DNA of 64,000 nucleotides from Sporocytophaga myxococcoides (GCF_000775915.1 NZ_BBLT01000003.1:434001-498000); one strand, 5' to 3'; counted from the first letter of the stretch, positions 1-8,387 are shown. Translations and numbers: made by a program. The notes: generated by a model not told the origin, from the letters alone.

Positions 1-1
1 C

Positions 2-583
2 AATGGTAAGGATGCGATAAATTGTGTTAAATCCTTTGCTCCTGACATGATCTTATTAGATATAATGATGCCCACAATTGATGGAATTGAGACATGCAGA
101 CAAATCAGGGCTATGGAGGGTACAGAGAACACGCACATTATTTTCTTAACAGCCCGCTCGGAAGAATATTCTGAAGTTGCTGCTTTTGAAGTAGGTGGTA
201 ATGATTTTATTACAAAACCTATCAAGCCTAGAGCGCTATTAAGTAGGATTTCAGCAATTTTCAAAAGGGGATTAATAGAAGAAAAAAGTGGGAAAATTGT
301 TTCATTTAAAGACATAACAATCAATAAAGAAAGTTATACAGTCCTGAAAAACAATGAGAAGGTTGCACTGACTAAAAAAGAGTTTGAGCTTCTTTTCTTT
401 CTGTGTTCTCACCCCAATAAAGTTTTTAACAGAGATGATCTGCTTAAGAAAATCTGGGGAGATGACATTTTTGTAGTCTCCAGAACAATTGATGTCCATA
501 TCAGGAAGATAAGAGAGAAAATTGGCGAAAATTACATTAACACCATTAAGGGTATTGGCTACAAGTTTGAGAGCAGTGAATAG
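2..583 (+). CDS. PhoB/OmpR-family response regulator (5' partial)
   Basis: Two-component response regulator whose start lies outside the window; the frame is open from base 2. The visible part opens inside a receiver domain (NGKDAI, then PDMILLDIMMP with the phospho-acceptor Asp codon at 59-61, and FITKP with the conserved Lys). It continues into a winged-helix Trans_reg_C domain (LTKKEFELLFFL, the RTIDVHIRKIR recognition helix, IKGIGYKF wing). This domain order is that of OmpR/PhoB regulators. Its position at the head of a porin/pst/phoU island, next to promoters with 11-bp direct repeats, suggests it is the phosphate regulator. No partner kinase is visible; it may lie upstream. The PhoB role is inference; the family call is secure. 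Confidence 0.9.
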   Translation, partial: NGKDAINCVKSFAPDMILLDIMMPTIDGIETCRQIRAMEGTENTHIIFLTARSEEYSEVAAFEVGGNDFITKPIKPRALLSRISAIFKRGLIEEKSGKIVSFKDITINKESYTVLKNNEKVALTKKEFELLFFLCSHPNKVFNRDDLLKKIWGDDIFVVSRTIDVHIRKIREKIGENYINTIKGIGYKFESSE

Positions 584-669
584 AGTTTACCCAAACTTAA
601 TGATATTATAGTCTTTTCTTAACATGCTTTTCCTTGTCCTTATTGTTATTCAAATAAACAACAGTGGTT

Positions 670-1530
670 ATGCATTACAGAACCATCGTAATTTCGGATA
701 TACACCTTGGAACTTCAGGGTCCAAGGCTAAAGAGGTTACCTCTTTTCTAAAATATAATTCCTGTGATGAACTCATTCTCAACGGTGATATTATTGATGG
801 ATGGCAACTGAAAAAGTTTGGAGCATGGAAAAAACATCATACCAAATTCTTTAAAAGGATACTTAGAGCTATCGAAAAGTATGACACAAAAGTCATATAC
901 CTCAGGGGAAATCATGACGACTTTCTGGATAACATTATCCCTTTCAGATTTGGTAATATCTCTGTTCAAAAAGATTACATCATCACTTCCGGTGATAAAA
1001 GATTTTATGTTGTTCATGGTGATGTTTTTGATTCAGTAACTACTAACCTTAAGTGGATTGCTAAGCTTGGCGATATTGGTTATACCTTTCTGTTATGGCT
1101 CAATCAGCGCTATAATAGCTATCGCATGAAAAGAGGCTTGCCATACTATTCCTTATCTCAGGCAGTTAAGGGGAAGGTAAAGAAAGCAGTCTCCTATATC
1201 TCTGAGTTTGAAAATGAAATCATTTGTCTTGCTAAAATTAAAAAATGTGATGGCATTATTTGCGGACATATTCATCAGCCGGCTATAAAAAATATTAATG
1301 GAACAATCTATATGAATTCAGGTGATTGGGTGGAAAGCCTCAGTGCATTAGTAGAAGATTTTGAAGGGAACTGGAATATCATTCACTATGCGGATTATAG
1401 CCTTGCTGAGGACATCGCTGAAGAAGAGGAAGAAGAAGGAACGGATTTATTTGATATGGACATTATCCATTTGAAAGCAGAAATTGAGATAAGAAAAAAA
1501 ACAATAAGCGGTTATAATTTAAACATATGA
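670..1530 (+). CDS. PlcP-type (LpxH-like, COG2908) metallophosphoesterase
   Basis: Calcineurin-like phosphoesterase of 286 residues with a complete two-metal site: SDIHLG (Asp10, His12), NGDIIDGW (Asp40), GNHDD (Asn81, His82), HGD (His116) and GHIH (His200, His202), followed by GDWVES. LpxH proteins usually carry GNRDF where this has GNHDD. From memory, the overall pattern is closer to the PlcP phospholipase C-like group that degrades phospholipids under phosphate starvation than to lipid A LpxH. The tail is Glu-rich. An in-frame GTG at 664 is possible, but the ATG at 670 gives the usual family start. It is followed by a coupled microORF and a glycosyltransferase within a phosphate island. 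Databases may call it UDP-2,3-diacylglucosamine diphosphatase; substrate unproven. Confidence 0.85.
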   Translation: MHYRTIVISDIHLGTSGSKAKEVTSFLKYNSCDELILNGDIIDGWQLKKFGAWKKHHTKFFKRILRAIEKYDTKVIYLRGNHDDFLDNIIPFRFGNISVQKDYIITSGDKRFYVVHGDVFDSVTTNLKWIAKLGDIGYTFLLWLNQRYNSYRMKRGLPYYSLSQAVKGKVKKAVSYISEFENEIICLAKIKKCDGIICGHIHQPAIKNINGTIYMNSGDWVESLSALVEDFEGNWNIIHYADYSLAEDIAEEEEEEGTDLFDMDIIHLKAEIEIRKKTISGYNLNI

Positions 1531-1649
1531 AAACACTATTTGAATTATACATAAGACTACAATCTGTTGTATTACAGTACCGTGTTACTATCCTTTATTT
1601 TGCTCTGAAAGGCAGCAAGATAAAAAGACGTTTTCTAATACCTGTATGA
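1527..1649 (+). CDS. 40-residue small protein coupled to both neighbours
   Basis: A 41-codon reading frame fills the gap between the phosphoesterase and the glycosyltransferase almost exactly. Its ATG overlaps the upstream TGA as ATGA (1527-1530), and its own TGA overlaps the downstream ATG as ATGA (1646-1649). The product begins MKTLFELYIRLQ, has a hydrophobic/amphipathic middle (VVLQYRVTILYFAL) and a basic end (GSKIKRRFLIPV). I recognise no family. The double ATGA arrangement is typical of translationally coupled operon genes and supports a real gene. In a lipid-remodelling operon a membrane-peripheral helper is plausible, but that is inference. A chance open frame of 41 codons cannot be excluded. 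Confidence 0.55.
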   Translation: MKTLFELYIRLQSVVLQYRVTILYFALKGSKIKRRFLIPV

Positions 1650-2641
1650 AAATATTATATGCTATTCAGGGAACCGGAAATGGCCATTTAAGTCGTGCCC
1701 GCGATATTATCCCTATATTACAAAGCCGAGGTGATCTAGACATCCTGGTAAGTGGCATTCAAGCAGATGTAATGTTGCCCTATCCAGTTAAATATAAATA
1801 TCAGGGTTTGAGTTTTATATTCGGAAAATCTGGGGGGGTAGATCTTATAAATACTTATTTAAAGAATAATAGTAAGAAGTTTTTTTCCGAGCTCCGGGAA
1901 ATTCCTATTGAAAAATACGATATAGTAATTAATGATTTTGAACCTGTGAGTGCCTGGGCTTGTCATCTGAAAAGGAGACCATGCATAGCGCTTAGCCATC
2001 AATCTGCAGTCCTTTCTCCTAAGGTTCCTAAACCTGATCATACAGACCATCTGGGAAGTTTTATCCTTAAAAAATATGCCCCCGCCACTCATCATTATGG
2101 ATTTCATTTTGAAGCTTTTGACGAGAATATTTTCACTCCGGTGATCAGAAAGGAAGTAAGAGAAATTGATCCTTGCAATAACGGGCACTATACAGTATAT
2201 CTTCCTGCTTATAATGACGAACGGTTGATTAAAGTGCTTTCGAAGGTGAAAGATGTAAAATGGGAAGTGTTTTCTAAACATTCCAAAAAGCCATGGAAAG
2301 AAAAAAATCTGAACATCAAACCTATCAATAATGAAGCATTTGTCAAAAGTATTGCTTCGTCTGAAGGCGTTCTTTGTGGCGCTGGTTTTGAAACTCCTGC
2401 CGAGGCATTGTACCTGGGTAAGAAACTGATGGTAATTCCAATGAAAAATCAGTATGAACAGCACTATAATGCTGCGGCGCTTATGTCAATGGGAATTCCA
2501 GTTATTAAATCATTAAAGAAAAAACACCTGGAAACAATAGTTCATTGGGTTGGTAAACAGCGTGGAGTCAAAGTGGAATATCCTGATATTACAGAAAACA
2601 TTATTGATAAGGTATTGGAGAATGCCATTAGTTTAAAATAG
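1646..2641 (+). CDS. GT28/MurG-like glycosyltransferase (probable glycolipid synthase)
   Basis: GT-B fold glycosyltransferase of 331 residues. The N-terminus MKILYAIQGTGNGHLSRA is the acceptor-side motif of the Glyco_trans_1_3/MurG-like group. The C-terminal half carries the nucleotide-sugar signature GAGFETPAEAL followed by QYEQHYNAAAL. There is no signal peptide or membrane span, as expected for a peripheral enzyme acting at the inner leaflet. Related GT28 enzymes glycosylate diacylglycerol. The start codon overlaps the stop of the small ORF, and 16 bases separate it from the GH1 gene, so these genes are probably co-transcribed with the phosphoesterase. Use of the diacylglycerol released by the PlcP-like enzyme is a strong contextual guess, not shown by sequence. 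Confidence 0.8.
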   Translation: MKILYAIQGTGNGHLSRARDIIPILQSRGDLDILVSGIQADVMLPYPVKYKYQGLSFIFGKSGGVDLINTYLKNNSKKFFSELREIPIEKYDIVINDFEPVSAWACHLKRRPCIALSHQSAVLSPKVPKPDHTDHLGSFILKKYAPATHHYGFHFEAFDENIFTPVIRKEVREIDPCNNGHYTVYLPAYNDERLIKVLSKVKDVKWEVFSKHSKKPWKEKNLNIKPINNEAFVKSIASSEGVLCGAGFETPAEALYLGKKLMVIPMKNQYEQHYNAAALMSMGIPVIKSLKKKHLETIVHWVGKQRGVKVEYPDITENIIDKVLENAISLK

Positions 2642-2657
2642 ATCTGTTGGATAAATT

Positions 2658-3995
2658 TTGGAAAGAAGAGATTTTGGGGAAGAGTTTTGCTGGGGTGTTG
2701 CTGTTTCTGCATATCAGATTGAAGGTGCCCATGATGCAGAAGGCAAGGGCCACTCAATATGGGATATATTTACCAATAAAAAAGGTAATGTCCTTAATGA
2801 ACATACGGGTAACACTGCTTGCGACTTTTACAATCGCTACAGCGAGGACATAAGTTTGCTGAAATTATTAAATATTCCCAACTTCAGATTTTCATTGTCG
2901 TGGCCCAGAATACTTCCCTCTGGTCATTTTTATGTGAACAGGAAAGGAATCGATTACTACGACAGACTAATTGATTGTTGCCTTTCTCAGGGAATTGAAC
3001 CATGGGTAACTTTATACCATTGGGATCTTCCTCATGAACTGGAATTGATGGGTGGATGGACAAACAGAGACATCCTTTATTGGTTTGGTGACTATGCTGA
3101 ATTATGTGCAAAGCATTTCGGGGATAGGGTAAAAAAATGGATGGTATTAAATGAACCAATGGTTTTCACTGGTGCAGGCTATTTCCTTGGTATTCATGCA
3201 CCTGGTAGAAGAGGAATGAAAAATTTTGTTCCGGCAATGCATCATGCAGTTCTAGCTATGGGAGAAGGAGGCAGAAGGCTGAGGGAGTTAGTTAAAGATG
3301 CTGAGATTGGTACTACATTTTCATGTTCTTACATAGAGCCTGTATCAGAAAGGGACAAAGATGTACAAGCAGCCATTCGTGTAGATGCTTTGTTGAACCG
3401 CCTCTATGTAGAGCCAATACTTGGCCTGGGTTATCCAAAAGAACTTAGAAAACCTTTGCTCAATGTAGAAAAGTTCATTAAAGCTGATGATGAAAATAAT
3501 ATGCCTTTCGATTTTGATTTCATCGGGATACAGAACTATACAAGGGAAATTGTTAAATACTCTTGGTGGACTCCCTATTTACAGGCAAGTATTGTAGGGG
3601 CAAAGGAAAGAAAAGTACCCTATACATTGATGAAATGGGAGGTTTACCCGGAAGCGATTTACCACATGCTTAAGAAATTTCAGGCATATCCGAATATCAA
3701 GAGATTGATGGTGACTGAAAATGGAGCTGCTTTTAATGATGTTATTTTTGATGGGAAGGTTCGGGATTCTCAAAGGCTTAAATTCATTCAGGATAATATA
3801 AGACAAGTGCTGAGAGCAAAGAAAGAAGGGGTAAACGTCGAAGGTTATTTTATCTGGACACTTACAGATAATTTTGAATGGGCTGAAGGTTTTCATCCCA
3901 GATTTGGTATTGTTCATGTTGACTTTGATACTCAGAAACGAACTATTAAAGAATCAGGACTTTGGTACAGGGATTTTTTGAGAAGTTGTAATTGA
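2658..3995 (+). CDS. GH1 family glycosidase (beta-glucosidase-like)
   Basis: Complete 445-residue GH1 TIM-barrel enzyme: N-terminal WGVAVSAYQIEGA (Gln20), TLYHWDLP (His121), acid/base Glu166 in LNEP and nucleophile Glu354 in VTENG, then a C-terminal aglycone region ending NFEWAEGFHPRFGIV. No signal peptide, so probably cytoplasmic. The frame has an in-frame TAA at 2652-2654 and no ATG before the conserved motif, so the TTG at 2658 is the best start. It sits 16 bases behind the glycosyltransferase inside the phosphate island, which is unusual for a sugar-catabolic beta-glucosidase. It may trim or transfer sugars on glycolipids; some GH1 members (plant SFR2) act as glycolipid transglycosidases. 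Substrate unknown. Confidence 0.88.
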   Translation: MERRDFGEEFCWGVAVSAYQIEGAHDAEGKGHSIWDIFTNKKGNVLNEHTGNTACDFYNRYSEDISLLKLLNIPNFRFSLSWPRILPSGHFYVNRKGIDYYDRLIDCCLSQGIEPWVTLYHWDLPHELELMGGWTNRDILYWFGDYAELCAKHFGDRVKKWMVLNEPMVFTGAGYFLGIHAPGRRGMKNFVPAMHHAVLAMGEGGRRLRELVKDAEIGTTFSCSYIEPVSERDKDVQAAIRVDALLNRLYVEPILGLGYPKELRKPLLNVEKFIKADDENNMPFDFDFIGIQNYTREIVKYSWWTPYLQASIVGAKERKVPYTLMKWEVYPEAIYHMLKKFQAYPNIKRLMVTENGAAFNDVIFDGKVRDSQRLKFIQDNIRQVLRAKKEGVNVEGYFIWTLTDNFEWAEGFHPRFGIVHVDFDTQKRTIKESGLWYRDFLRSCN

Positions 3996-4021
3996 TTGAA
4001 AGTTAGTGATGATAAATTCAA

Positions 4022-4104
4022 TGTTAAGAAATTGTTAATTATATATTATGTAATTGTAATGCCAGTGTTAAGCTTGAGTTAACACTGTGTTAGAGGGTGG
4101 TTAA
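4022..4104 (+). promoter_or_regulatory. Array of 11-bp-phased TGTTAA half-sites (putative Pho box array)
   Basis: Hexamers start at 4022 (TGTTAA), 4033 (TGTTAA), 4044 (TATTAT), 4055 (TGTAAT), 4066 (TGTTAA), 4077 (AGTTAA), 4088 (TGTTAG) and 4099 (GGTTAA), all exactly 11 bases apart. Read on the other strand they are TTAACA-like, as in Bacillus PhoP boxes; 11-bp direct-repeat spacing is also that of E. coli PhoB boxes. The array ends 52 bases before the porin start. A weak -7-like AAAATTTG lies at 4121-4128. Interpreting it as the binding site of the local response regulator is inference. Confidence 0.72.
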
Positions 4105-4156
4105 GGTCAATTATTATTTCAAAATTTGTTCTCGATTTTATTAGCCACCAAAAATT

Positions 4157-5416
4157 ATGAACAAGAAGTTAAGTGCCCTATTTTTTATTCTCTTATTTAC
4201 ACCATTTGTATTATTCAGTCAAAACGCGTCTGATTCATCCGCTTACAAACAAGAAAAGTCTGTTGAAGTAAAAGAAACCAAGAAAAAATGGTATGAGACA
4301 TTTTCATTAAGAGGATATACCCAAATACGTTATAATAGGTTGCTCGAGACCAATGGCCAGCTAAAGTGTGATCAATGTGATAGGTCTATTGGTGATGGAG
4401 GAGGGTTGTTTTTCAGAAGAGCTCGTCTTACATTTTATGGTGATATTCATCCTAGAGTTTATATGTATATCCAGACGGACCTTGCTACCAATTCCTTAAT
4501 TAACGGTTCCGCATCTTCTGTAAATGGAATGAATTTCCTTCAACTTAGAGACCTTTATGCTGATATATTTCTTAACGAGTCTAAATCTTTAAGAGCCAGA
4601 GTTGGTCTGAGTAAAGTTCCTTTTGGATTTGATAATGTGCAGTCAAGTCAAAACCGGATAGCTTTTGATCGTTCTGATGCGATTAATAGTGGTATGTACA
4701 ACGAGCGGGATATGGCGGTATTATTTTACTTTACCCCTCCAAAGATAAAAGAAAGGTACAAGTATCTTGTTTCTTCTGGGCTAAAAGGATCTGGGGATTA
4801 TGGAGTATTGGGGGGCGGATTCTTTAACGGTCAGACAACGAACAGGTTGGAGTATGGAAATGCCCAGCACGTTATAGCTAAAGCTTCTTATCCTTTCAAG
4901 CTTAGTTCCGGCCAATACATTGAAGCAGGAGTAAGTGGCTTTACAGGATATTTTAATACAAAAGAAATTAAAAATGTGGATGTCGTGTCACCTACCAATA
5001 TTCAAGAACAGAGAATCGACGGATACATAGTCGTTTATCCTCAGCCAATAGGTTTTCAGGTGGAGTACAACTGGGGCATGGGACCTAGATTCACAAATGA
5101 TAATGGTGTTTTTTCAGTAAAGAGAAGACCTCTTGACGGAGGATATGCTCAGGTAATGTTCCTGCAAAAGGTTAGAAAAATGGTTTTTATACCTTATCTA
5201 AGAGCCCAATATTATAACGGAGGAAAAAAAATTGAGCAGGATGCAAGAAGTTATGTTGCTAAAGAACTTGAATTCGGGGTTGAATATCAAATTAATTCAG
5301 CTTTGGAGTTTACTATAGCTTACATGATGTCAGACCGCACGTTCGAAGATTCAAAAAAGCCAAACAATCATCAAAAAGGAAATCTTTTGAGACTTCAATT
5401 ACAGTTCAATTATTAG
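4157..5416 (+). CDS. Phosphate-selective porin O/P family outer membrane protein
   Basis: Outer membrane beta-barrel protein of 419 residues with an N-terminal signal peptide (MNKKLSALFFILLF to about FSQ). The mature region starts with a charged stretch, then WYETFSLRGYTQIRYNRL, repeated amphipathic strands and a terminal aromatic strand (LQLQFNY), matching the OprP/OprO-type family. It would admit phosphate or polyphosphate across the outer membrane. It follows the phased half-site array directly and precedes pstS on the same strand, which fits phosphate control. A CDQCD segment near residue 74 is unusual. OprP-family proteins in Bacteroidota are also found in other settings, so phosphate selectivity rests mainly on context. 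Confidence 0.88.
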   Translation: MNKKLSALFFILLFTPFVLFSQNASDSSAYKQEKSVEVKETKKKWYETFSLRGYTQIRYNRLLETNGQLKCDQCDRSIGDGGGLFFRRARLTFYGDIHPRVYMYIQTDLATNSLINGSASSVNGMNFLQLRDLYADIFLNESKSLRARVGLSKVPFGFDNVQSSQNRIAFDRSDAINSGMYNERDMAVLFYFTPPKIKERYKYLVSSGLKGSGDYGVLGGGFFNGQTTNRLEYGNAQHVIAKASYPFKLSSGQYIEAGVSGFTGYFNTKEIKNVDVVSPTNIQEQRIDGYIVVYPQPIGFQVEYNWGMGPRFTNDNGVFSVKRRPLDGGYAQVMFLQKVRKMVFIPYLRAQYYNGGKKIEQDARSYVAKELEFGVEYQINSALEFTIAYMMSDRTFEDSKKPNNHQKGNLLRLQLQFNY

Positions 5417-5500
5417 AATAATCTTTAATTTATCCACATCATTTTTGTAAAGACTTTACAATGAGGAAATAAATTATGACAACTTCTGGATTAAAAAAGC

Positions 5501-5535
5501 TTAACAATTTCTTAACATTCGAATATTTAAATTTG
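5501..5535 (+). promoter_or_regulatory. pstS promoter: TTAACA direct repeat plus -7 element
   Basis: TTAACA occurs at 5501-5506 and 5512-5517, 11 bases apart. The 18-mer at 5501-5518 is the exact reverse complement of 4021-4038 upstream of the porin gene. A perfect Bacteroidota -7 element TAnnTTTG (TAAATTTG) lies at 5528-5535, 18 bases before the pstS ATG at 5554. The repeat occupies the space where the -33 element would be, as in activator-dependent Pho promoters. The placement also supports the downstream start for pstS, because the longer reading frame would put the operator inside coding sequence. Confidence 0.7.
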
Positions 5536-5553
5536 CCTAATTTGCTATCAATT

Positions 5554-6582
5554 ATGAGAAAAATCATTTTTAGCGGCGCCGTTATATTTTCGGTAATTGC
5601 TGCATCTTTTTGGGGATGTGGTCCTAAAAAAAATTCTGAAGAAGCTTCGGAAAAACTTACCGGTACGGTCGAGATCGATGGGTCTAGCACTGTTTATCCT
5701 ATTACAGAAGCTTCAGCAGAGGAATTTAGGGTTGAAAATCCTAAAGTGAAAGTAACAATCGGAGTCTCAGGAACTGGCGGAGGATTTAAGAAGTTTGTAC
5801 GTTCAGAAATTGATATAGCAGAAGCTTCAAGGCCGATTAAAAAATCTGAAGACAGCGCCTGTAAAGCAGCCAAGATTGAGTATATTGAATTACCAATCGC
5901 CTATGATGGGTTGGCAGTTGTTGTAAATCCTCAGAATAACTGGGTTGACTATCTCACCGTTGAAGAACTGAAGAAAATCTGGGAACCCGAAGCCCAGGGC
6001 AAAATAGTGAAATGGAATCAGATCAGACCAAACTGGCCAAATGAAGAAATTCATCTTTTTGGAGCTGGTCATGAGTCCGGAACATTTGATTATTTTACAG
6101 AGGCAATAATTGGAAAGACTAAAGCCAGCAGAGGCGATTATACTGCCAGTGAAGATGACAATGTTCTCGTACAGGGTATATCTACTGATAAATTTGCATT
6201 AGGATATTTCGGTCTCGCTTATTTTACAGAGAATAAAGAGAAACTAAAGCTTATTCCTATAGATGATAAGAATGACGAGAACGGAAAAGGGCCGATACTT
6301 GCATCTGATGAAACTGTAATGAATGGTACTTATCAACCTCTGTCTAGACCTTTGTTTATTTATGTAAATAAAAATAATGCAGAGTCAAATTCTTCTTTGG
6401 ATAGCTTTGTACACTTTTACATAGACAATGCTGTAGAACTGGTGCCGGATGCAAAATATATTCCTTTGAGCAAAGAAGTCTACGAATTGGTAAAGAAGAG
6501 ATTCAAAGAGAAAAAGACAGGTTCAGTATTCCTTAATAAGGAATCAACAGTTGGAGTAAAACTTGAAGAAGTTCTGAAATAA
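5554..6582 (+). CDS. pstS: Phosphate ABC transporter substrate-binding lipoprotein PstS
   Basis: Periplasmic phosphate receptor of 342 residues. It begins MRKIIFSGAVIFSVIAA and has a lipoprotein-type cleavage site at ASFWGC. Ligand-loop motifs are clear: IDGSSTVYPI, GVSGTGGGF and IAEASRPIK, with GAGHESGTFDYF in the second lobe. Upstream in-frame ATGs exist (from 5476), but the ATG at 5554 puts the signal peptide at the N-terminus and leaves the promoter repeats noncoding. It heads pstS-pstC-pstA-pstB-phoU, with 23 bases to pstC. PstS captures inorganic phosphate and hands it to PstCA. Confidence 0.95.
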   Translation: MRKIIFSGAVIFSVIAASFWGCGPKKNSEEASEKLTGTVEIDGSSTVYPITEASAEEFRVENPKVKVTIGVSGTGGGFKKFVRSEIDIAEASRPIKKSEDSACKAAKIEYIELPIAYDGLAVVVNPQNNWVDYLTVEELKKIWEPEAQGKIVKWNQIRPNWPNEEIHLFGAGHESGTFDYFTEAIIGKTKASRGDYTASEDDNVLVQGISTDKFALGYFGLAYFTENKEKLKLIPIDDKNDENGKGPILASDETVMNGTYQPLSRPLFIYVNKNNAESNSSLDSFVHFYIDNAVELVPDAKYIPLSKEVYELVKKRFKEKKTGSVFLNKESTVGVKLEEVLK

Positions 6583-6605
6583 TCAGAACTTCTTAATTAT
6601 TTATA

Positions 6606-7481
6606 ATGAAACTTAGAGAAACAATTATTGAAAAACTCTTGTTGGCCTGCAGTCTGCTAACAATATTCACGACTGTAGGCATTATAGGAGTTTTAATTTT
6701 TGAAACCATTGGGTTTTTCAAAGAAGTTAGTCTGATTGAGTTTTTAACAGACACAGAATGGACTCCTCTTTTCAGCAATCAGAGATTTGGAATTCTTCCA
6801 CTGCTATCAGGAACGTTGCTTACCACACTAATTGCAACTATTGTAGCAGTTCCTCTGGGACTTACAATAGCTGTTTATCTTAGCGAATATTCACACAAAA
6901 CAGTCAGAAATCTCGTAAAGCCAATGCTGGAGATTCTTGCTGCAGTACCCACTGTAGTTTATGGTTACTTCGCTCTGGTATTTGTTACTCCAATGTTTCA
7001 GAAGGTAATTCCCACACTTGCAGGCTTTAATGCTTTATCGCCCGGTATCGTAATGGGAATCATGATTTTACCTCTGGTATCATCTTTAAGTGAAGATGCA
7101 CTTTATGCTGTGCCTAAATCTTTAAGAGAAGGCTCTTTTGCTCTCGGAGCTACTAAGTTTCAAACTTCCTGGAAGGTTATTGTTCCTTCCGCATTTTCAG
7201 GGATCTCGGTTTCTATCATATTGGCTATTTCCAGAGCAATTGGAGAAACAATGATTGTAGCCATTGCTGCTGGTCAGCAACCTCGTCTTACATTTGACCC
7301 TACTGTTCCTATCGAAACCATGACTACCTATATCGTACAGGTGAGTCTGGGAGATGTACCTCATGATAGTGTGGAGTATAGGACCATTTTTGCTGTCGGT
7401 ATGACCTTATTTGTTGTTACACTTATATTAAATAATATAAGCTTTTGGCTTAAGAAAAAATTTCAGAAACATCACAGATAG
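6606..7481 (+). CDS. pstC: Phosphate ABC transporter permease PstC
   Basis: Inner membrane permease of 291 residues with about six membrane helices and the EAA-type ATPase-contact loop LREGSFALGATKFQTSW. Other family marks are PLGLTIAVYLSEY, LEILAAVPTVVYGYFAL and SRAIGETMIVAIAAG. With PstA it forms the phosphate translocation channel. The next gene starts 3 bases after its stop, so translation of pstC and pstA is likely coupled. It is assigned PstC rather than PstA by gene order and the shorter N-terminal cytoplasmic segment. Confidence 0.94.
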   Translation: MKLRETIIEKLLLACSLLTIFTTVGIIGVLIFETIGFFKEVSLIEFLTDTEWTPLFSNQRFGILPLLSGTLLTTLIATIVAVPLGLTIAVYLSEYSHKTVRNLVKPMLEILAAVPTVVYGYFALVFVTPMFQKVIPTLAGFNALSPGIVMGIMILPLVSSLSEDALYAVPKSLREGSFALGATKFQTSWKVIVPSAFSGISVSIILAISRAIGETMIVAIAAGQQPRLTFDPTVPIETMTTYIVQVSLGDVPHDSVEYRTIFAVGMTLFVVTLILNNISFWLKKKFQKHHR

Positions 7482-7484
7482 GAA

Positions 7485-8387
7485 ATGGGCAAAAAGGGAA
7501 AAGGTAAGATTAAAAAAAGGCTTAAGTATTTTAGCAATACAAGAGTATATGAATACCAGGATCAGGCATTCAAATACTTTGGCCTTTTCTGCACACTCAT
7601 TGGAGTTGTAGTATTAATGTTATTATTAGGTGATGTTTTATACAGAGGATTAAGTCGTCTGGATTGGGATTTTATTATGGGCCTTCCAAGTAGAAGAGCC
7701 GCCAGAGCAGGTATTTATACTGCATGGGTAGGCACGCTCTGGATTATGGTTCTTACTGCTGTTATAGCCTTTCCTGTTGGAATATCAGCAGGTTTGTACC
7801 TTGAAGAGTATAATAAAAGAAGCAGGCTTTCAAACATTATAGAAATTAATATAGCAAACCTGGCAGGTGTACCCTCTATTATCTATGGTCTGCTTGGTTT
7901 AGAGCTCTTTGCTCGTGCTTTGAAACTTGGGGAGAGCGTTCTTACTGGTGCATTGACCTTGTCTTTATTAATTTTGCCAATTATAATCGTATCTACCAGA
8001 GAGGCCTTAAAAGCTGTTCCATATTCCATCAGAGAGGGATCTTATGCTCTTGGGGCATCCAAATGGCAAACCATCTGGTATCAGGTACTGCCGGCAGCAG
8101 TATCAGGAATTTTCACAGGGGTAATTCTTTCTCTTTCCCGTGCAATTGGAGAAACAGCTCCTCTGATAGTAATCGGAGCTCTTACTTTTGTGCCTTTCGT
8201 TCCTGAAAGTGTTATGGATTCATTTACTGTACTGCCCATACAAATATTTAACTGGGTGAGCAGACCACAGAAAGAGTTTTCTGAGAATGCAGCAGCAGCC
8301 ATTATCATTTTATTGAGTATAACATTTATTATGAATGGAATTGCCGTTTATATAAGACATAAATGGCAGAAAAAAGTAAAGTGGTAA
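7485..8387 (+). CDS. pstA: Phosphate ABC transporter permease PstA
   Basis: Second permease subunit, 300 residues. A strongly basic start (MGKKGKGKIKKRLKYF) precedes the first membrane helix. Family marks are PVGISAGLYLEEY, NLAGVPSIIYGLLGL, the EAA-like loop IREGSYALGASKWQTIW, and SRAIGETAPLIVIGAL. It pairs with PstC to form the membrane channel energised by PstB. It sits between pstC (3 bases upstream) and pstB (37 bases downstream) in one operon. Confidence 0.94.
   Translation: MGKKGKGKIKKRLKYFSNTRVYEYQDQAFKYFGLFCTLIGVVVLMLLLGDVLYRGLSRLDWDFIMGLPSRRAARAGIYTAWVGTLWIMVLTAVIAFPVGISAGLYLEEYNKRSRLSNIIEINIANLAGVPSIIYGLLGLELFARALKLGESVLTGALTLSLLILPIIIVSTREALKAVPYSIREGSYALGASKWQTIWYQVLPAAVSGIFTGVILSLSRAIGETAPLIVIGALTFVPFVPESVMDSFTVLPIQIFNWVSRPQKEFSENAAAAIIILLSITFIMNGIAVYIRHKWQKKVKW

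Noticed and set aside
1859-2464. 201-residue minus-strand frame inside the glycosyltransferase gene
   Set aside because: Fully antisense to a recognised gene; Phe/His/Arg-rich product without a domain or signal.
2647-2853. Alternative frame starting at TTG 2647 overlapping the GH1 start
   Set aside because: It ends quickly and lacks GH1 motifs; the +0 frame from 2658 carries the intact WGVAVSAYQIEGA motif, so no frameshift needs to be invoked.
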